Source: JAWOJF01 sp046481785
GTDB taxonomy: Bacteria > Bacteroidota > Ignavibacteria > Ignavibacteriales > Ignavibacteriaceae
Length of the DNA stretch: 18,550 bases
Assembly (NCBI GenBank): GCA_046481785.1
Contig: JAWOJF010000007.1
Coordinates: 1-18,550 of the forward strand
Direction: 5' to 3'
Every line of letters begins with the position of its first letter. Position 1 is the first letter of the stretch. A program made the position numbers and the translations under genes. The notes beneath the pieces are model-generated. The model saw only the letters and a list, made by a program, of their open reading frames with translations. It made no database searches and was not told where the DNA came from. Of the stretch, positions 1 to 7,213 are shown piece after piece.

Positions 1-2
1 GT

Positions 3-1499
3 GATCCGCAAACCGGGCATCATAGTTTTAACCTTCCTGTAAATGTTGATAACATTGACCGGATTGAAATTCTTAAGGGACAAGGTTCCAGATCCTTCGG
101 AGCTAACGCCTTCAGCGGTGTTATTAATTATATTACAAAGAAACAGGATACAAAAAAGATATTTGCCCAGGCTTTGGGAGGGCAGCACGGACTTTTTGAT
201 CTTAGTCTTAATACCTCTTATTCTTATGCCGGGCTTAATAATCATGTTTCACTTTCAAAAAGAAAATCTGACGGGTACCGCCATAATACAGGTTTTGATG
301 CTGTAAATTTTATATACAATTCTTTTCTTAATCTGGGGAGCAGCAAATTGAATTTTCTTTTTGGATATAACGATAAAGAATTTGGTGCAAACGGGTTTTA
401 TGCTTCTGCTTTTCCAAACCAATGGGAGCGTACAACAACAAAACTGTTGGGCGCAGGCGGTGAATTTGGAAATGAATTATTTTCTCTAAGTCCTAAATTT
501 TATTGGCGGAGAAATAATGACCGTTTCCTTTTAAATTATGAAGATCCCTCTTTTTATGAGAATAATCATCAGACAGATGTCCTCGGATTTGAAATACAAT
601 CATCGGTTACAACCGCTTTTGGTGTAACAGCTTTTGGGGGCGAGTTTACAAAGGATGAAATAAACAGCAATAATCTTGGAAACCATTCCCGGGAAAATAA
701 AGGACTTTTTGCAGAACATAAATTCTCACCCGTTGATGACTTTACTGTTGTTGCCGGAGCATTTGTTTATGATTATGCTTTGATCGGGTGGAAATTCTGG
801 CCCGGAGTTGATTTTTCATATAACTTTATGCCCGGTATGCAGCTTACTGGCTCAGCAGGAAAAGCCTTTAGAATACCTACCTATACAGAATTATATTACT
901 CTGATCCAGTTTCACAGGGCAGCATTGTTTTAAGACATGAAGAAACTGTTAACTATGAACTGGGATTTAATCATTATGATTTTTCTTACAGCTTTCATTT
1001 TGCGTTATTCAGAAAAGAAGGGAAAAATATTATTGACTGGGTAAAAAATTCATCTGAAAGCAGGTGGACTGCTATGAATATTGCACAGCTTAATACCAAT
1101 GGTCTTGAAACGGAGTTCAAAATTTATCCGGCATCTTTTATTAGTAATTTTCCCATCATTAGTGCAGGCATTAACTATACTTACCTTGATATAAAACGGG
1201 AGCTTATGGAGTTTACTTCGCGCTATGCACTTGATCATTTAAAACAGCAGCTTGTTATTAGTGTAAATACACGGCTGCCTTTTAATATTACGCAGCTATG
1301 GATATTCCGTTATGAGGACAGAATAGATCTTGAAGATAATTTTATTACAGATATGCATATTAATTATAATTTAACTGAGTTTAATATTTTTATTAAAGTT
1401 TCAAATCTTTTTAATAAATCGTATCGCGATTTTTCCAATCTGTCCCTGCCGGGCAGATGGATTACTACAGGCTTAAACACAAGCTTGTCTTTAAAATAG
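3..1499 (+). CDS. TonB-dependent outer-membrane receptor, 5'-truncated by the window
   Basis: This is the 3' part (about 498 codons) of a TonB-dependent receptor gene, which codes for an outer-membrane beta-barrel that imports a chelate or vitamin using TonB energy. The open frame runs back to the window edge, so an internal TTG at 174 is not the true start. The first codons carry the end of the plug domain: RIEILKG (about 60-80), then GANAFSGVINYITKK (about 99-143), a hallmark of these receptors. Long amphipathic, aromatic-rich strands follow, as expected for a barrel. The C-terminus has the typical LFNKSYRDFSNLSLPGRW block. The plug wording is closest to BtuB-like or siderophore receptors, but the substrate cannot be assigned because the N-terminus and TonB box are missing. 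No cobalamin riboswitch is visible, though the upstream region is outside the window. The receiver gene follows 45 bases downstream on the same strand. Confidence 0.9.
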   Translation, partial: DPQTGHHSFNLPVNVDNIDRIEILKGQGSRSFGANAFSGVINYITKKQDTKKIFAQALGGQHGLFDLSLNTSYSYAGLNNHVSLSKRKSDGYRHNTGFDAVNFIYNSFLNLGSSKLNFLFGYNDKEFGANGFYASAFPNQWERTTTKLLGAGGEFGNELFSLSPKFYWRRNNDRFLLNYEDPSFYENNHQTDVLGFEIQSSVTTAFGVTAFGGEFTKDEINSNNLGNHSRENKGLFAEHKFSPVDDFTVVAGAFVYDYALIGWKFWPGVDFSYNFMPGMQLTGSAGKAFRIPTYTELYYSDPVSQGSIVLRHEETVNYELGFNHYDFSYSFHFALFRKEGKNIIDWVKNSSESRWTAMNIAQLNTNGLETEFKIYPASFISNFPIISAGINYTYLDIKRELMEFTSRYALDHLKQQLVISVNTRLPFNITQLWIFRYEDRIDLEDNFITDMHINYNLTEFNIFIKVSNLFNKSYRDFSNLSLPGRWITTGLNTSLSLK

Positions 1500-1544
1500 G
1501 GGGAATAATTAATTTTATCATAAAATTATTTATCGGGTAAAATT

Positions 1545-1919
1545 TTGAGTAAAACAAGAATACTTATTGTTGAAGATGAAAATATCATAGCCCTTGATAT
1601 CAGGAGAACCCTGATTAAACTTGGTTATGAACCTATCGCAACTTTATCTACCGGTGAAATGGCTATTGAAGTTGCAAAAAAAGAAAAACCGGACCTTATA
1701 CTGATGGATATAAACCTGAAAGGTCATTTAAATGGTGTTGAGGCGGCTGAGATAATTATCTCAGAGAATAAAATTCCGGTTATATTTCTCTCCGCCTTAG
1801 ATAATGTAAAAAATTTTCCTGCTGCACAAATGGTTAATGCCTCCGGCCATTTGTTAAAACCTTTTGAAGAGTGCGAGCTTAAACAAATGTTAAACAAGGT
1901 ATGCGCTAAACAGGTTTAA
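1545..1919 (+). CDS. Stand-alone receiver (REC) domain response regulator
   Basis: This 124-residue protein consists of a single CheY-like receiver domain with no output domain. All key positions are present: the acidic pair E10/D11 in LIVEDE, phospho-acceptor D55 in LILMDINLKG, S83 in FLSA and K105 in LLKPF. The DINLKG..NGVEAAE wording is typical of receivers that work in multi-step phosphorelays with PAS-type histidine kinases. The start is TTG: no ATG lies in a suitable place, and the receiver fold begins immediately after it. The gene follows the TonB receptor by 45 bases and ends 10 bases from the convergent DUF2279 gene. It could be co-transcribed with the receptor, but nothing shows a functional link. 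Its partner kinase is unknown. The hybrid kinase at 10366 already has its own receiver, so a direct pairing is speculative. Confidence 0.88.
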   Translation: MSKTRILIVEDENIIALDIRRTLIKLGYEPIATLSTGEMAIEVAKKEKPDLILMDINLKGHLNGVEAAEIIISENKIPVIFLSALDNVKNFPAAQMVNASGHLLKPFEECELKQMLNKVCAKQV

Positions 1920-1929
1920 TAGCTGCCGG

Positions 1930-2787
1930 TTAAAATTTTAGTCCGTACCAGATAACTCCGGGCGAAATTCTTACAGCCGGTGCAGGGAAGTGATAAAAGT
2001 TTAAATATTTTTTAAGTTTCTTAAGAAATTCCGACTCTCCGGGTAGTGCCTCAAAATTCCAGTCCAATCCAATAAATACTTCCCGGTATGCTTCATCCGG
2101 AAAATCCAGTTTTTTAACGCTGTAACCTAATGCAAGGTTAACAAACGCCGGATAATATTTTTTTATATTCCCGGGTAAAAAATTATAAACATTTATACTT
2201 AGCCAGTTATATGTACTTTCATAATCATCAATTATAACTTTATGTGAATGATTTTTAAATCTTTCAGACGGGAAATAACTTATTTTAAAATCGAAGTTCT
2301 GTAATACTGCAAAACGCTTCTGCAGAAGGGGATATGATGCGCCAAGTGTATTAGCAGTAAAATCACCCCAGCTAAATCCCCATTTTTTTGAAAAACCATC
2401 CTGGATTTCCGTATATGTCTGATGAAGAAGCGCCACCGAGGCAGCGTAAATAAGGCTTTTATTTTCATCAATTCCAGTCCATTGCAGGGCATCAGAATAG
2501 ATTGTAGTAAAGAGATTAGGGAAGTAGAAATGCCCGAACTTATCAGAGCCAAGTGCATATTTCCAGTCATAATCCCATTCAAAATGGAATTTGCTTTTTT
2601 CACCTTTCCACCAGAGATCATTCTGCAGAGCATAGCTATATACAAATGCTCCGACTGTAACAGCTCCCAATGCCCCAAGTTTGTAATAATTAATATCAGA
2701 AGATGATGAGTCTTTTTGTTGTGCATATATGCAGTTGAAATTAATAACAACAATTACATTTATTAAGAATATGATTTTGTTTATCAT
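1930..2787 (-). CDS. DUF2279 (YfiM-like) secreted or envelope protein
   Basis: This 285-residue protein has an N-terminal hydrophobic signal sequence (residues about 4-22, ending near YAQ) and no lipobox cysteine placed for a classical lipoprotein. A hydrophobic stretch around residues 38-52 may be a membrane segment. The conserved core matches the DUF2279/YfiM family: DKFGHFY (about 82-88), HQTYTEIQDGF (about 122-132) and GFSWGDFTANTLGA (about 137-150). The C-terminal third (PAFVNLALGYSVKKLDF and onwards, ending in VIWYGLKF) looks like outer-membrane-associated beta structure and is longer than the short YfiM lipoproteins. The function of the family is unknown. The conserved histidines and acidic residues could be a metal or catalytic site, but that is inference. 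The start at 2787 has no clear Shine-Dalgarno sequence. The gene is convergent with the receiver gene and divergent from the Nudix gene. Confidence 0.75.
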   Translation of the reverse strand: MINKIIFLINVIVVINFNCIYAQQKDSSSSDINYYKLGALGAVTVGAFVYSYALQNDLWWKGEKSKFHFEWDYDWKYALGSDKFGHFYFPNLFTTIYSDALQWTGIDENKSLIYAASVALLHQTYTEIQDGFSKKWGFSWGDFTANTLGASYPLLQKRFAVLQNFDFKISYFPSERFKNHSHKVIIDDYESTYNWLSINVYNFLPGNIKKYYPAFVNLALGYSVKKLDFPDEAYREVFIGLDWNFEALPGESEFLKKLKKYLNFYHFPAPAVRISPGVIWYGLKF

Positions 2788-2915
2788 TAGTTTTGTTTAA
2801 TAAGATTCTTATTTATAACCTATACGGTTTGTCTTTGGTATTGGCAGCCCCGGTAATCAAAGATAATTATTTATTATAAAACTAAAAACAATAAGAATAA
2901 ATCAGAAAGGGTTTT

Positions 2916-3536
2916 ATGGTACCCAAATGGCTCGAATGGGTTAAGGAACTGCAGGCAATTTCTCAAAATGGCCTTGAGTTTGCAAATGATGAATTTGATG
3001 TTGAGAGATATAAAGCTGTAAGAAAGGTTGCATCAGAAATTCTTGCTGTGCACTCATCCTTAGAGCCGGAAGCAATTGAAAATATGTTTATTAAAGAAAG
3101 TGGTTATGCTACTCCCAAAGTTGATGTAAGGGGAGTAGTGTTTAAGGATAATAAAATATTGCTTGTTAAAGAAGTATCAGATGGCGGATGGACACTTCCC
3201 GGCGGCTGGGCTGATCCTAATGAAACTCCTTCATACTCTGTTGAAAGGGAGGTATTTGAAGAATCAGGCTTTATAGTAAAGGCAAAAAAAATCCTTGCGG
3301 TTTTTGACAGGGATAAACAGGGGCATACTTATCCTTATCCGTTTCATATATACAAATTATTTTTCCTGTGTGAATTAATTGGTGGAGAAAAGAAATTAAG
3401 TTATGAAACAGATGGAGTAGATATTTTTGGTGAAGAAGAAATCCCGGTGTTGTCTGAAAGGAGAACTCTTAAACATCAGATAAAGCTATTTTTTGAACAT
3501 TACAGGAACCCGGAGCTTCCGGCGGTTTTTGATTGA
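2916..3536 (+). CDS. NUDIX hydrolase with N-terminal Nudix_N-type domain
   Basis: This 206-residue cytoplasmic hydrolase is expected to cleave an X-linked nucleoside diphosphate, using Mg2+ or Mn2+. The full Nudix box GX5EX7REVXEEXGU is present at residues 97-119 (G97, E103, R111, E112, E115, E116, G118), preceded by WTLPGGW. About 65 residues come before the Nudix fold; their pattern (WLEWVKELQAISQNGLEF, with ERYKAVRKVASEIL) matches the helical N-terminal domain found in one subgroup of ADP-ribose or nucleotide-sugar-type Nudix enzymes. The exact substrate (ADP-ribose, CDP-choline or other) cannot be read from the sequence. The start is supported by a good ribosome binding site, AGAAAGGG, just upstream. 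The gene stands alone, divergent from the DUF2279 gene and followed by a 161-base gap before the acyl-chain operon. Confidence 0.9.
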   Translation: MVPKWLEWVKELQAISQNGLEFANDEFDVERYKAVRKVASEILAVHSSLEPEAIENMFIKESGYATPKVDVRGVVFKDNKILLVKEVSDGGWTLPGGWADPNETPSYSVEREVFEESGFIVKAKKILAVFDRDKQGHTYPYPFHIYKLFFLCELIGGEKKLSYETDGVDIFGEEEIPVLSERRTLKHQIKLFFEHYRNPELPAVFD

Positions 3537-3598
3537 GACTGGCAAGCTTTATTACGAGATTATATATCTATTGATTTTACAACGTTTAATTCCAATCA

Positions 3599-3629
3599 TT
3601 GCATATTACATGTTATGATTATAACTTTA
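3599..3629 (+). promoter_or_regulatory. Candidate Bacteroidota-type promoter of the acyl-chain operon
   Basis: In the 161-base gap before the SDR gene there is a TTG at 3599-3601 and, 20 bases on, TAACTTTA at 3622-3629. This is one base off the TAnnTTTG -7 element known for Bacteroidetes primary sigma factor promoters, with an acceptable spacing to the -33 TTG. A sigma70-like TATAAC (3620-3625) overlaps it. Transcription would start near 3636, leaving a leader of about 60 bases. This is a pattern match only; such AT-rich sequence gives frequent chance matches. Confidence 0.35.
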
Positions 3630-3697
3630 ATCTCCTTTCCGCAGGAATTCGGAACTTTTTATTATCATTTAAACTAACAAGATTGTGATTTTACCTA

Positions 3698-4495
3698 ATG
3701 TTCAGGGAATTTGAAGATAAAAATTATTGGGCAGTGATTCTTGGCGGCTCAAGCGGGTTGGGACTTGCTTCTGCCATAAAACTTGCAGGGCATGGAATGA
3801 ATATCTGTATCATTCATCGTGATAGTAAATCTTCACTTTCAGAGATTGAAAATCATTTTAATCATATTTCATCTGAAGGGGTTAAACTCATCTCCTTTAA
3901 TGAAAATGCCTTACTGCCGGAAAAAAGAAATGAGATTATTGAAAAACTTAAAACTAAAATTGGGAACAAAGGTAAGGTAAGACTGCTGCTTCATAGCATT
4001 GCCAAAGGGAATTTAAAATCTATGACCGGTAGTAATGAACCTTTGCTTGCAAATGATGATTTTCATATAACAATAGATGCAATGGCTATAAGTCTTTACG
4101 ACTGGACAAAAGAGATATTTGGTAATGATCTTTTTACCAGTGATGCACGTATTTTAAGTTTTACAAGCGAAGGCAGCAGCAGGGCATTAAAGAACTATGC
4201 CGCCGTTTCAGCGGCTAAAGCTGCTCTTGAAGCAATAACAAGAAACATTGCGCTTGAGTTTGCTCCTTACGGTATTCGTGCAAATTGTATACAAGCGGGG
4301 GTAACAGATACACAATCGTTCCGTATGATTCCTAACAGTAAAGAAATTGCCGAATATGCAAAACTTCATAATCCTTGTAAAAGATTAACTACACCGGAAG
4401 ATGTTGCGAATGCCGTATACTTATTAAGTCTTGATGAAGCTTCATGGATAAACGGTGCAGTAATTCCGGTAAACGGAGGGGAACATATTTCATAA
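3698..4495 (+). CDS. SDR-family enoyl-ACP reductase-like protein (FabI/FabL-like)
   Basis: This 265-residue Rossmann-fold oxidoreductase probably reduces an acyl-ACP intermediate. The dinucleotide-binding glycine motif is GGSSGLG (16-22), and R41 after the second strand hints at NADPH. The catalytic pair is Y167 and K174 in NYAAVSAAKAALEA: a Y-X6-K spacing, which is the signature of FabI/FabL enoyl-ACP reductases and not the Y-X3-K of FabG ketoreductases. LLLHSIAKG (about 97-104) also resembles the FabI VHSI segment. The C-terminal part (ALEAITRNIALEFAPYGIRAN, and VNGGEHIS at the end) looks closest to FabL. Residues 104-130 diverge from both. It is the first gene of a five-gene run: its stop shares one base with the start of the dehydratase gene (TAATG). 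It could be a ketoreductase of unusual type, since no other reductase is present in the operon. The ATG has no clear Shine-Dalgarno sequence. Confidence 0.82.
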   Translation: MFREFEDKNYWAVILGGSSGLGLASAIKLAGHGMNICIIHRDSKSSLSEIENHFNHISSEGVKLISFNENALLPEKRNEIIEKLKTKIGNKGKVRLLLHSIAKGNLKSMTGSNEPLLANDDFHITIDAMAISLYDWTKEIFGNDLFTSDARILSFTSEGSSRALKNYAAVSAAKAALEAITRNIALEFAPYGIRANCIQAGVTDTQSFRMIPNSKEIAEYAKLHNPCKRLTTPEDVANAVYLLSLDEASWINGAVIPVNGGEHIS

Positions 4496-4941
4496 TGACA
4501 CCTCAGGAAATCATTTCAATACTGCCTTATTCAAAACCTTTTTTGTTTGTGGATTCCATAGATAAGATAGATGATGATTCTGTTACCGGATCATACACAT
4601 TTAAAGAAGATGAGTTTTTTTATAAAGGGCATTTTAAAAATTATCCTGTTACACCCGGAGTTATTTTAACGGAAACCATGGCGCAGATTGGCGTTGTCTG
4701 TCTTGGAATATACTTAATAAAAGATTCCATTTCCTTTGAGCAGTTTCCACAAATTGCAATGGTATCCACACAGGTAGATTTTCTTCTTCCTGTTTATCCG
4801 GGAGAAAAAGTTACAGTAGTTTCAGAAAAAGTTTATTTCCGGTTTGGAAAACTGAAGTGTAATATCAATATGATGAATGGCAAAGGAGAAGTGGTGTGTA
4901 AAGGTGTAATTTCAGGAATGATAAAGAAAATTAAAGAATGA
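4495..4941 (+). CDS. FabZ/FabA-like 3-hydroxyacyl-ACP dehydratase (hotdog fold)
   Basis: This 148-residue hotdog-fold protein is expected to dehydrate a 3-hydroxyacyl-ACP to the 2-enoyl-ACP. It opens with the FabZ-type LPYSKPFLFVDSI block (10-22). The catalytic region is KGHFKNYPVTPGVILTETMAQ, with the catalytic histidine at H46 and the acidic residue at E60, matching GHFPxxPxMPGVLxxEAxAQ in FabZ. Its length is that of FabZ. The start is ATG 4495, which overlaps the stop of the SDR gene by one base; a longer in-frame extension to 4444 lies inside the SDR gene and adds nothing family-like. GGAGGGG at 4475-4481 is a possible though rather distant ribosome binding site. Its stop overlaps the ketosynthase start by four bases (ATGA). 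Nothing in the sequence shows whether it also isomerises its product, as FabA does. Confidence 0.88.
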   Translation: MTPQEIISILPYSKPFLFVDSIDKIDDDSVTGSYTFKEDEFFYKGHFKNYPVTPGVILTETMAQIGVVCLGIYLIKDSISFEQFPQIAMVSTQVDFLLPVYPGEKVTVVSEKVYFRFGKLKCNINMMNGKGEVVCKGVISGMIKKIKE

Positions 4942-6212
4942 ATGATCGTGTTGTAGTTACAGGGCTTGGAGTTGTAGCGCCCAACGGTACGGGTATTCCT
5001 GATTTTACCAATGCGGTAAAAGCAGGTAAATCTGGAATAAAATATTACCAGGAATTAAAAGATCTTAATTTCTCTTGCTGCATTGGCGGCATTCCTGAAG
5101 TACCGGAAGAATTAAAACAAAAATATTTTACTCCATTGCAGCTTAAAAATTTTAACAGCTCCGGCATTATGTACGGCTGTATAGCCGGCATTGATGCATG
5201 GAAAGATGCGGGTCTTGATATTATTGAAGGTGATGAGCCTGACTGGGACAGCGGACTGATATTCGGAACAGGTACATCAGGTATTGATAAGGTACGCGAA
5301 GCAATTTATAAAACCGACAAGGGAGAAGTACGAAGATTAGGAAGCTCCGTGCTGCCTCAAACAATGAGCAGCGGCATTAGTGCATACCTTGGCGGTATGC
5401 TTGGTTTAGGAAACCAGGTTACAACAAACTCATCTGCCTGTACTACCGGAACTGAAGCTGTATTAATGGCTTATGAAAGAATTAAATCAGGTAAAGCCAA
5501 ACGTATGCTTGCCGGAAGCACAAATGATCATGGTCCATATATATGGGGCGGATTTGATGCAATGAAAGTAATTACCTATAAGCATAACGAATCCCCGGAA
5601 AAAGGTTCACGTCCGATGAGTGCAACAGCCTCCGGGTTTGTTCCGGGGAGCGGGGCAGGTGCCCTCATTCTTGAATCTCTTGAAAGTGCTCTTGAAAGGG
5701 GTGCAGAAATTTATGCCGAAATTTTGGGCGGTGCTGTTAATTCAGGCGGACAAAGGGGGGAGGGAACAATGACTGCTCCCAATTCAATTGCAGTTCGGCG
5801 TTGTATAAAGCAGGCAATTGAAAACTCCGGAATATCTGCAGATGATATTGATGTTATTGACGGCCATTTAACCGCTACTTCAAAAGATTTTCTGGAGGTA
5901 AAAAACTGGGCTGAAGCTTTACAAAGAAAAGGCCGGGATTTTCCCTATATTAATTCTCTTAAATCAATGACCGGGCATTGCCTTAGTGCTGCCGGCGCAA
6001 TTGAATGTACTGCATCAATACTGGAGTTAACGCATGGTTTTTTATATCCATCTATAAACTGTGAAGATGTACATCCTGAAATAGCAAGGCTTATTGATGA
6101 AGAGAAAATACCACAGAAATTATTATTCCCTGAAAAATTAAATATTATTGCTAAAGCCGGATTTGGCTTTGGCGATGTTAATGCATGTATTATTTTCAAA
6201 AAATATAATTAA
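4938..6212 (+). CDS. Divergent beta-ketoacyl-ACP synthase (KAS I/II family)
   Basis: This 424-residue ketosynthase condenses an acyl thioester with malonyl-ACP. The thiolase-fold catalytic triad is intact: nucleophile C168 in NSSACTTGTEA, H310 in DGHLTATSKD and H347 in LKSMTGHCLSAAG, with K342 in place. It is therefore not a chain-length-factor type protein, which would lack the cysteine. Two departures from FabF stand out. The usual HGTxT motif reads HLTATS, and the segment around 40-75 (FSCCIGGIPEVPEELKQKYF) is unlike FabF. The C-terminus AGFGFGDVNACIIF is normal. The canonical fabF gene lies nearby at 7724-8986, so this copy is likely specialised for another product, as in the ketosynthases of Bacteroidota polyene or flexirubin-type clusters (inference). 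The start overlaps the dehydratase stop by four bases, and the ACP gene follows after five bases. Confidence 0.9.
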   Translation: MNDRVVVTGLGVVAPNGTGIPDFTNAVKAGKSGIKYYQELKDLNFSCCIGGIPEVPEELKQKYFTPLQLKNFNSSGIMYGCIAGIDAWKDAGLDIIEGDEPDWDSGLIFGTGTSGIDKVREAIYKTDKGEVRRLGSSVLPQTMSSGISAYLGGMLGLGNQVTTNSSACTTGTEAVLMAYERIKSGKAKRMLAGSTNDHGPYIWGGFDAMKVITYKHNESPEKGSRPMSATASGFVPGSGAGALILESLESALERGAEIYAEILGGAVNSGGQRGEGTMTAPNSIAVRRCIKQAIENSGISADDIDVIDGHLTATSKDFLEVKNWAEALQRKGRDFPYINSLKSMTGHCLSAAGAIECTASILELTHGFLYPSINCEDVHPEIARLIDEEKIPQKLLFPEKLNIIAKAGFGFGDVNACIIFKKYN

Positions 6213-6217
6213 ATAAT

Positions 6218-6481
6218 ATGGAAAAAGAAGAAATAATAGCTAAAGTAAAAACTATTGTGCAGCCGTATGTTCAGAACAAGGAGGCACTTGTTAATCTCTC
6301 TGAACAGACAGATTTTGTAAAAGATCTTAAAATAAATTCTGCAAACATTGTGGATATTGTACTGGATATTGAATCTGCATACAATATTGAGATTGATAAT
6401 GATTCAATAGAAAAAATGCTGACTGTTGGCGCGGCTATAGATATTATTAATGCAAAGATTAACGGAAATGACAGGAAATGA
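6218..6481 (+). CDS. Acyl carrier protein, operon-specific
   Basis: This 87-residue acidic helical protein has the size and pattern of a free-standing acyl carrier protein. Modification with 4'-phosphopantetheine is expected at S41 in DLKINSANIVDIVLDIE. This aligns with the DSLxxVELVxxxE site of AcpP, but the usual DSL reads NSA, so it is clearly distinct from a housekeeping AcpP. The first helix (EEIIAKVKTIVQPYV) and the C-terminal TVGAAIDIINAKI match the fold. It starts five bases after the ketosynthase stop, and its last 14 bases overlap the phosphopantetheinyl transferase gene. The product probably serves as the carrier for the chain built by the reductase, dehydratase and ketosynthase of this operon. 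Confidence 0.88.
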   Translation: MEKEEIIAKVKTIVQPYVQNKEALVNLSEQTDFVKDLKINSANIVDIVLDIESAYNIEIDNDSIEKMLTVGAAIDIINAKINGNDRK

Positions 6482-7079
6482 TGTTGTAGATATAACCGCT
6501 GCTTCAAAACAAAGCCATTGGCGGCGTCCCGGATTTCTGAAAAAAATTTTTACGGAAATGGAACAGCTATATATTTTTAATTCAGAGAATCCCGAGTTAA
6601 TTGTGTGGCTGCTTTGGAGTATGAAAGAGAGTGCATATAAAATATATGTGCAACAGAACCGGCATCGTTTTTTTGCCCCTTTACAATTTGAATGCAAATA
6701 TGAAATTATTTCAAATAATATTTATACAGGAAATGTTTCGGCAGGAAACTCCGGATATACAACCATATCAGAGTATCTTAATAATGTAATATATACATCA
6801 GCTTTTCCGGATAATAATTCAAAAGGGCAGCACATCATTTATGAAAAATTAAAATTTTCAAACAGGCATTATGAAACTCATCATAAGGAAATTTATCGTT
6901 CGGCTGTAAAAAAAACTTCCCGGTTAAAGGGAATACCACTGGAACAGTTAACGATTAAAAAAAATGCTCTGGGAGTTCCGGAGTTACTATTTAATAAGAA
7001 GAAGATGGATTTGTCTATTTCTATAAGTCACCATGGCCATTATGGAGCTTACATAATATCTGAGAAACAAATAACTTAA
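6468..7079 (+). CDS. 4'-phosphopantetheinyl transferase superfamily protein
   Basis: This 203-residue enzyme should transfer 4'-phosphopantetheine from coenzyme A to the serine of a carrier protein, most likely the ACP encoded just before it. The diagnostic motifs are present: TGNDVVDI at the N-terminus (residues 2-9, with a metal-binding aspartate) and WSMKESAYK (50-58, with E54 and K53), the W(S/T)xKEAxxK hallmark. LSISISHHGHYGAYII near the C-terminus matches the SxSH segment. The start is ATG 6468, because TGNDVVDI is where family members begin; an in-frame ATG at 6450 would only add six residues inside the ACP gene. The 14-base overlap with the ACP gene suggests coupled translation. It is longer than AcpS (about 120 residues) and nearer Sfp-type size; the middle region (about 90-140) is poorly conserved. 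Confidence 0.88.
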   Translation: MTGNDVVDITAASKQSHWRRPGFLKKIFTEMEQLYIFNSENPELIVWLLWSMKESAYKIYVQQNRHRFFAPLQFECKYEIISNNIYTGNVSAGNSGYTTISEYLNNVIYTSAFPDNNSKGQHIIYEKLKFSNRHYETHHKEIYRSAVKKTSRLKGIPLEQLTIKKNALGVPELLFNKKKMDLSISISHHGHYGAYIISEKQIT

Positions 7080-7156
7080 GCAGACAGGGAAAATCCATAT
7101 CTTTATTGGTTTTGAATTAGCAACAATTCCCATTATTTAGCTTATTTTTTGTTAAG

Positions 7157-7185
7157 TTAAAGTTCCTTTCAGTTAATACTATAAT
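7157..7185 (+). promoter_or_regulatory. Possible sigma70-like promoter for the small membrane protein gene
   Basis: TATAAT occurs at 7180-7185, with a weak -35-like TTAAAG at 7157-7162 and a spacer of 17 bases. It lies about 30 bases before the ATG at 7214, in the 134-base gap after the phosphopantetheinyl transferase gene. If real, the membrane protein gene has its own promoter as well as read-through from the operon. The -35 element matches only three of six consensus bases. Confidence 0.3.
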
Positions 7186-7213
7186 TGCTTTAATTATTAG
7201 CCCGGGGGCTATT

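Noticed and set aside
174..1499. TTG at 174 as the real start of the TonB receptor gene
   Set aside because: The same frame upstream encodes the conserved plug motifs RIEILKG and GANAFSGVIN, so the gene enters from outside the window.
2280..2753. 157-codon minus-strand open frame inside the DUF2279 gene
   Set aside because: It is an overlapping frame of a gene with a signal peptide and conserved motifs; its own translation shows no family pattern.
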